From NCBI RefSeq assembly GCF_016123485.1, contig NZ_JADCKQ010000009.1:106753-170752 (forward strand): a DNA stretch of 64,000 bases, read 5' to 3'. Under the pieces are notes generated by a model that worked only from the letters and a program-made list of their open reading frames with translations, had not been told where the DNA came from and ran no database searches. The position numbers and the translations under genes were made by a program. The first letter of the stretch is position 1; every line of letters begins with the position of its first letter. This document shows, piece after piece, positions 63,130 to 64,000 of this stretch. This DNA is from Halocynthiibacter styelae (lineage in GTDB: Bacteria; Pseudomonadota; Alphaproteobacteria; Rhodobacterales; Rhodobacteraceae).

Positions 63130-64000
63130 TCATGAAATCTTGCTGGAGCTTCATTCAAAAATCTGGCCTCCAGCTGTTCAACCAGATCTCGGTCGGCCTT
63201 TGCAGATTGGTCTTTAATAAAAAGAGCAACCTCTCGCCGACTACTCCAAAGCTGTTCGGATTTTGCGTGCAACATTGTCTCAATCGCTTCATTTGGATCG
63301 ATTAATTCCATTGCTCTCGCAACATGCAAATAGAGGCGGAGACCTATGTTCCCCGGAAGTTGAAGCCATGAACGAGCGATTGACAAAGAACACTCTTGGC
63401 ACAGGTCAGCGGCAGCATGAAAACAATCGATAATCAAACGGACCAAATGCAGAATGCCATCTCGGTGTTCATTCTGTTCGTGATCTTCAATGGCAGGCAC
63501 TGAGGTGTCGTTCAAATCGAAGGTGTTCGTGATTTGCCCAAGCTCCACTTGAACATAAATCGCTTGACGCAACTGGTCAGTGGCAATTTCAACAACACGG
63601 TGAGCAGCTTCTGGGAATTTGATCAGCTTGTCGCTCAACTCTCTGGTCTGATAGGTGTCATCGACCGTTAGTCTCGCATAGCAAAGATCACTAATTCTAA
63701 CAGCCTCCGTTGCAGGAAACTCTTTCTTTTCAGCCATCAGCCTTGGTGAGATGCGAAGATTTGGTGCAACAAAGCCCACCGCTTGCAACAAGTCGCTGTC
63801 AAGTAACTCACCGGTCTCAATAACACCGATAAGCTCCCTGTAGCCGACGGAGATATTACGGATTTCAGCTCCATGAACTTTCGCGCAGATTCTGCGGTGG
63901 GAATGGGCAAAGAACCAAACATCGGGGCGGTGCTGTTCGATCATGCTATCCAGGTCTGAATGAAAGGCTGCCGACAGCGTGTCGATCTTTCCGGCAGCGG
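62886..64000 (-). CDS. Metallophosphoesterase with a long unknown C-terminal part, 5' end beyond window
   Basis: The frame is open from the right edge. Its first ~40 residues in the window (IEQHRPDVWFFAHSHRRICA then NISVGYREL) are the end of a calcineurin-like phosphoesterase, with the AHSH metal His pair in place of the common GHTH. A ~250-residue helical region follows (LIKFPEAAHRVVEIATDQLR; RLYLHVARAMELIDPNEAIE) that I do not recognise. The last ~60 residues (from about 63070) are probably read in the wrong frame, because the alternative frame there is the coherent one. So the natural C-terminus is likely lost. Confidence 0.55.
   Translation of the reverse strand, partial: AAGKIDTLSAAFHSDLDSMIEQHRPDVWFFAHSHRRICAKVHGAEIRNISVGYRELIGVIETGELLDSDLLQAVGFVAPNLRISPRLMAEKKEFPATEAVRISDLCYARLTVDDTYQTRELSDKLIKFPEAAHRVVEIATDQLRQAIYVQVELGQITNTFDLNDTSVPAIEDHEQNEHRDGILHLVRLIIDCFHAAADLCQECSLSIARSWLQLPGNIGLRLYLHVARAMELIDPNEAIETMLHAKSEQLWSSRREVALFIKDQSAKADRDLVEQLEARFLNEAPARFHDADTSSTSADWRPLARDRDLWIYLYAPGSMFLFTRRCQATLMSESDLTWRGMQASLSEKIRSMQRSDLIALMCQPSLSSHS

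Overview
The window reads as chromosomal DNA of an alphaproteobacterium, most likely a marine member of the Rhodobacterales (Roseobacter group). The evidence is the set of gene families and their order: a heterotetrameric sarcosine oxidase operon, a ccmI-ruvX-DUF1289 run, a Hint-domain protein with N-terminal beta repeats, a methionine gamma-lyase cluster and several TauE or YeeE/YedE sulfur-type transporters. This assignment is inference; there is no rRNA or other phylogenetic marker here, and I found no tRNA gene or CRISPR array.

Region 1 (1-21.4 kb) is mostly housekeeping and metabolism: an oligopeptide-type binding protein cut by the left edge, a RarD transporter, a siderophore-interacting reductase, a lipoprotein, iron superoxide dismutase, three tandem paralogous small secreted proteins, soxBDAG (carrying an extra gene between soxB and soxD), ccmI-ruvX-DUF1289, a Hint protein, a PhyH-like dioxygenase, TauE and dusA. 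A decayed integrase lies just upstream of dusA, followed by a YeeE/YedE pair.

Region 2 (21.8-26.6 kb) is an accessory patch: a TnsA-like endonuclease gene coupled to the start of a broken tniA, a zinc-ribbon protein of the IS1595 transposase N-terminal type with no catalytic domain, two unrecognised genes and a thermonuclease. The matching 3' part of a tniA-tniB-tniQ operon lies 16 kb away at 38.5-40.4 kb on the other strand. Between them are mdeRAB (methionine to methanethiol, 2-oxobutyrate and on to propionyl-CoA), a TetR-controlled SDR/hydrolase group, a broken D-serine dehydratase, glyA and a LysR gene.

Region 3 (40.5-58.7 kb) is the most distinctive: an alginate-type exopolysaccharide locus. 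One arm holds a LuxR-type response regulator, alg44, alg8, algA, algD and a large RTX protein. The other holds algF-algI-algJ-algX for O-acetylation. Between the arms lie a secreted molybdopterin-fold protein with a hybrid histidine kinase, and a degenerate IS. Together the genes would make GDP-mannuronate, polymerise it at the inner membrane and acetylate it in the periplasm. The epimerase, lyase and outer-membrane export genes of the Pseudomonas operon are not in the window.

Region 4 (59-64 kb) holds an unrecognised protein, a LysR regulator followed by a cytochrome b561-like protein and a nitronate monooxygenase-type flavoprotein, and a second scar in which a metallophosphoesterase gene runs out of frame into a module also found at 25 kb.
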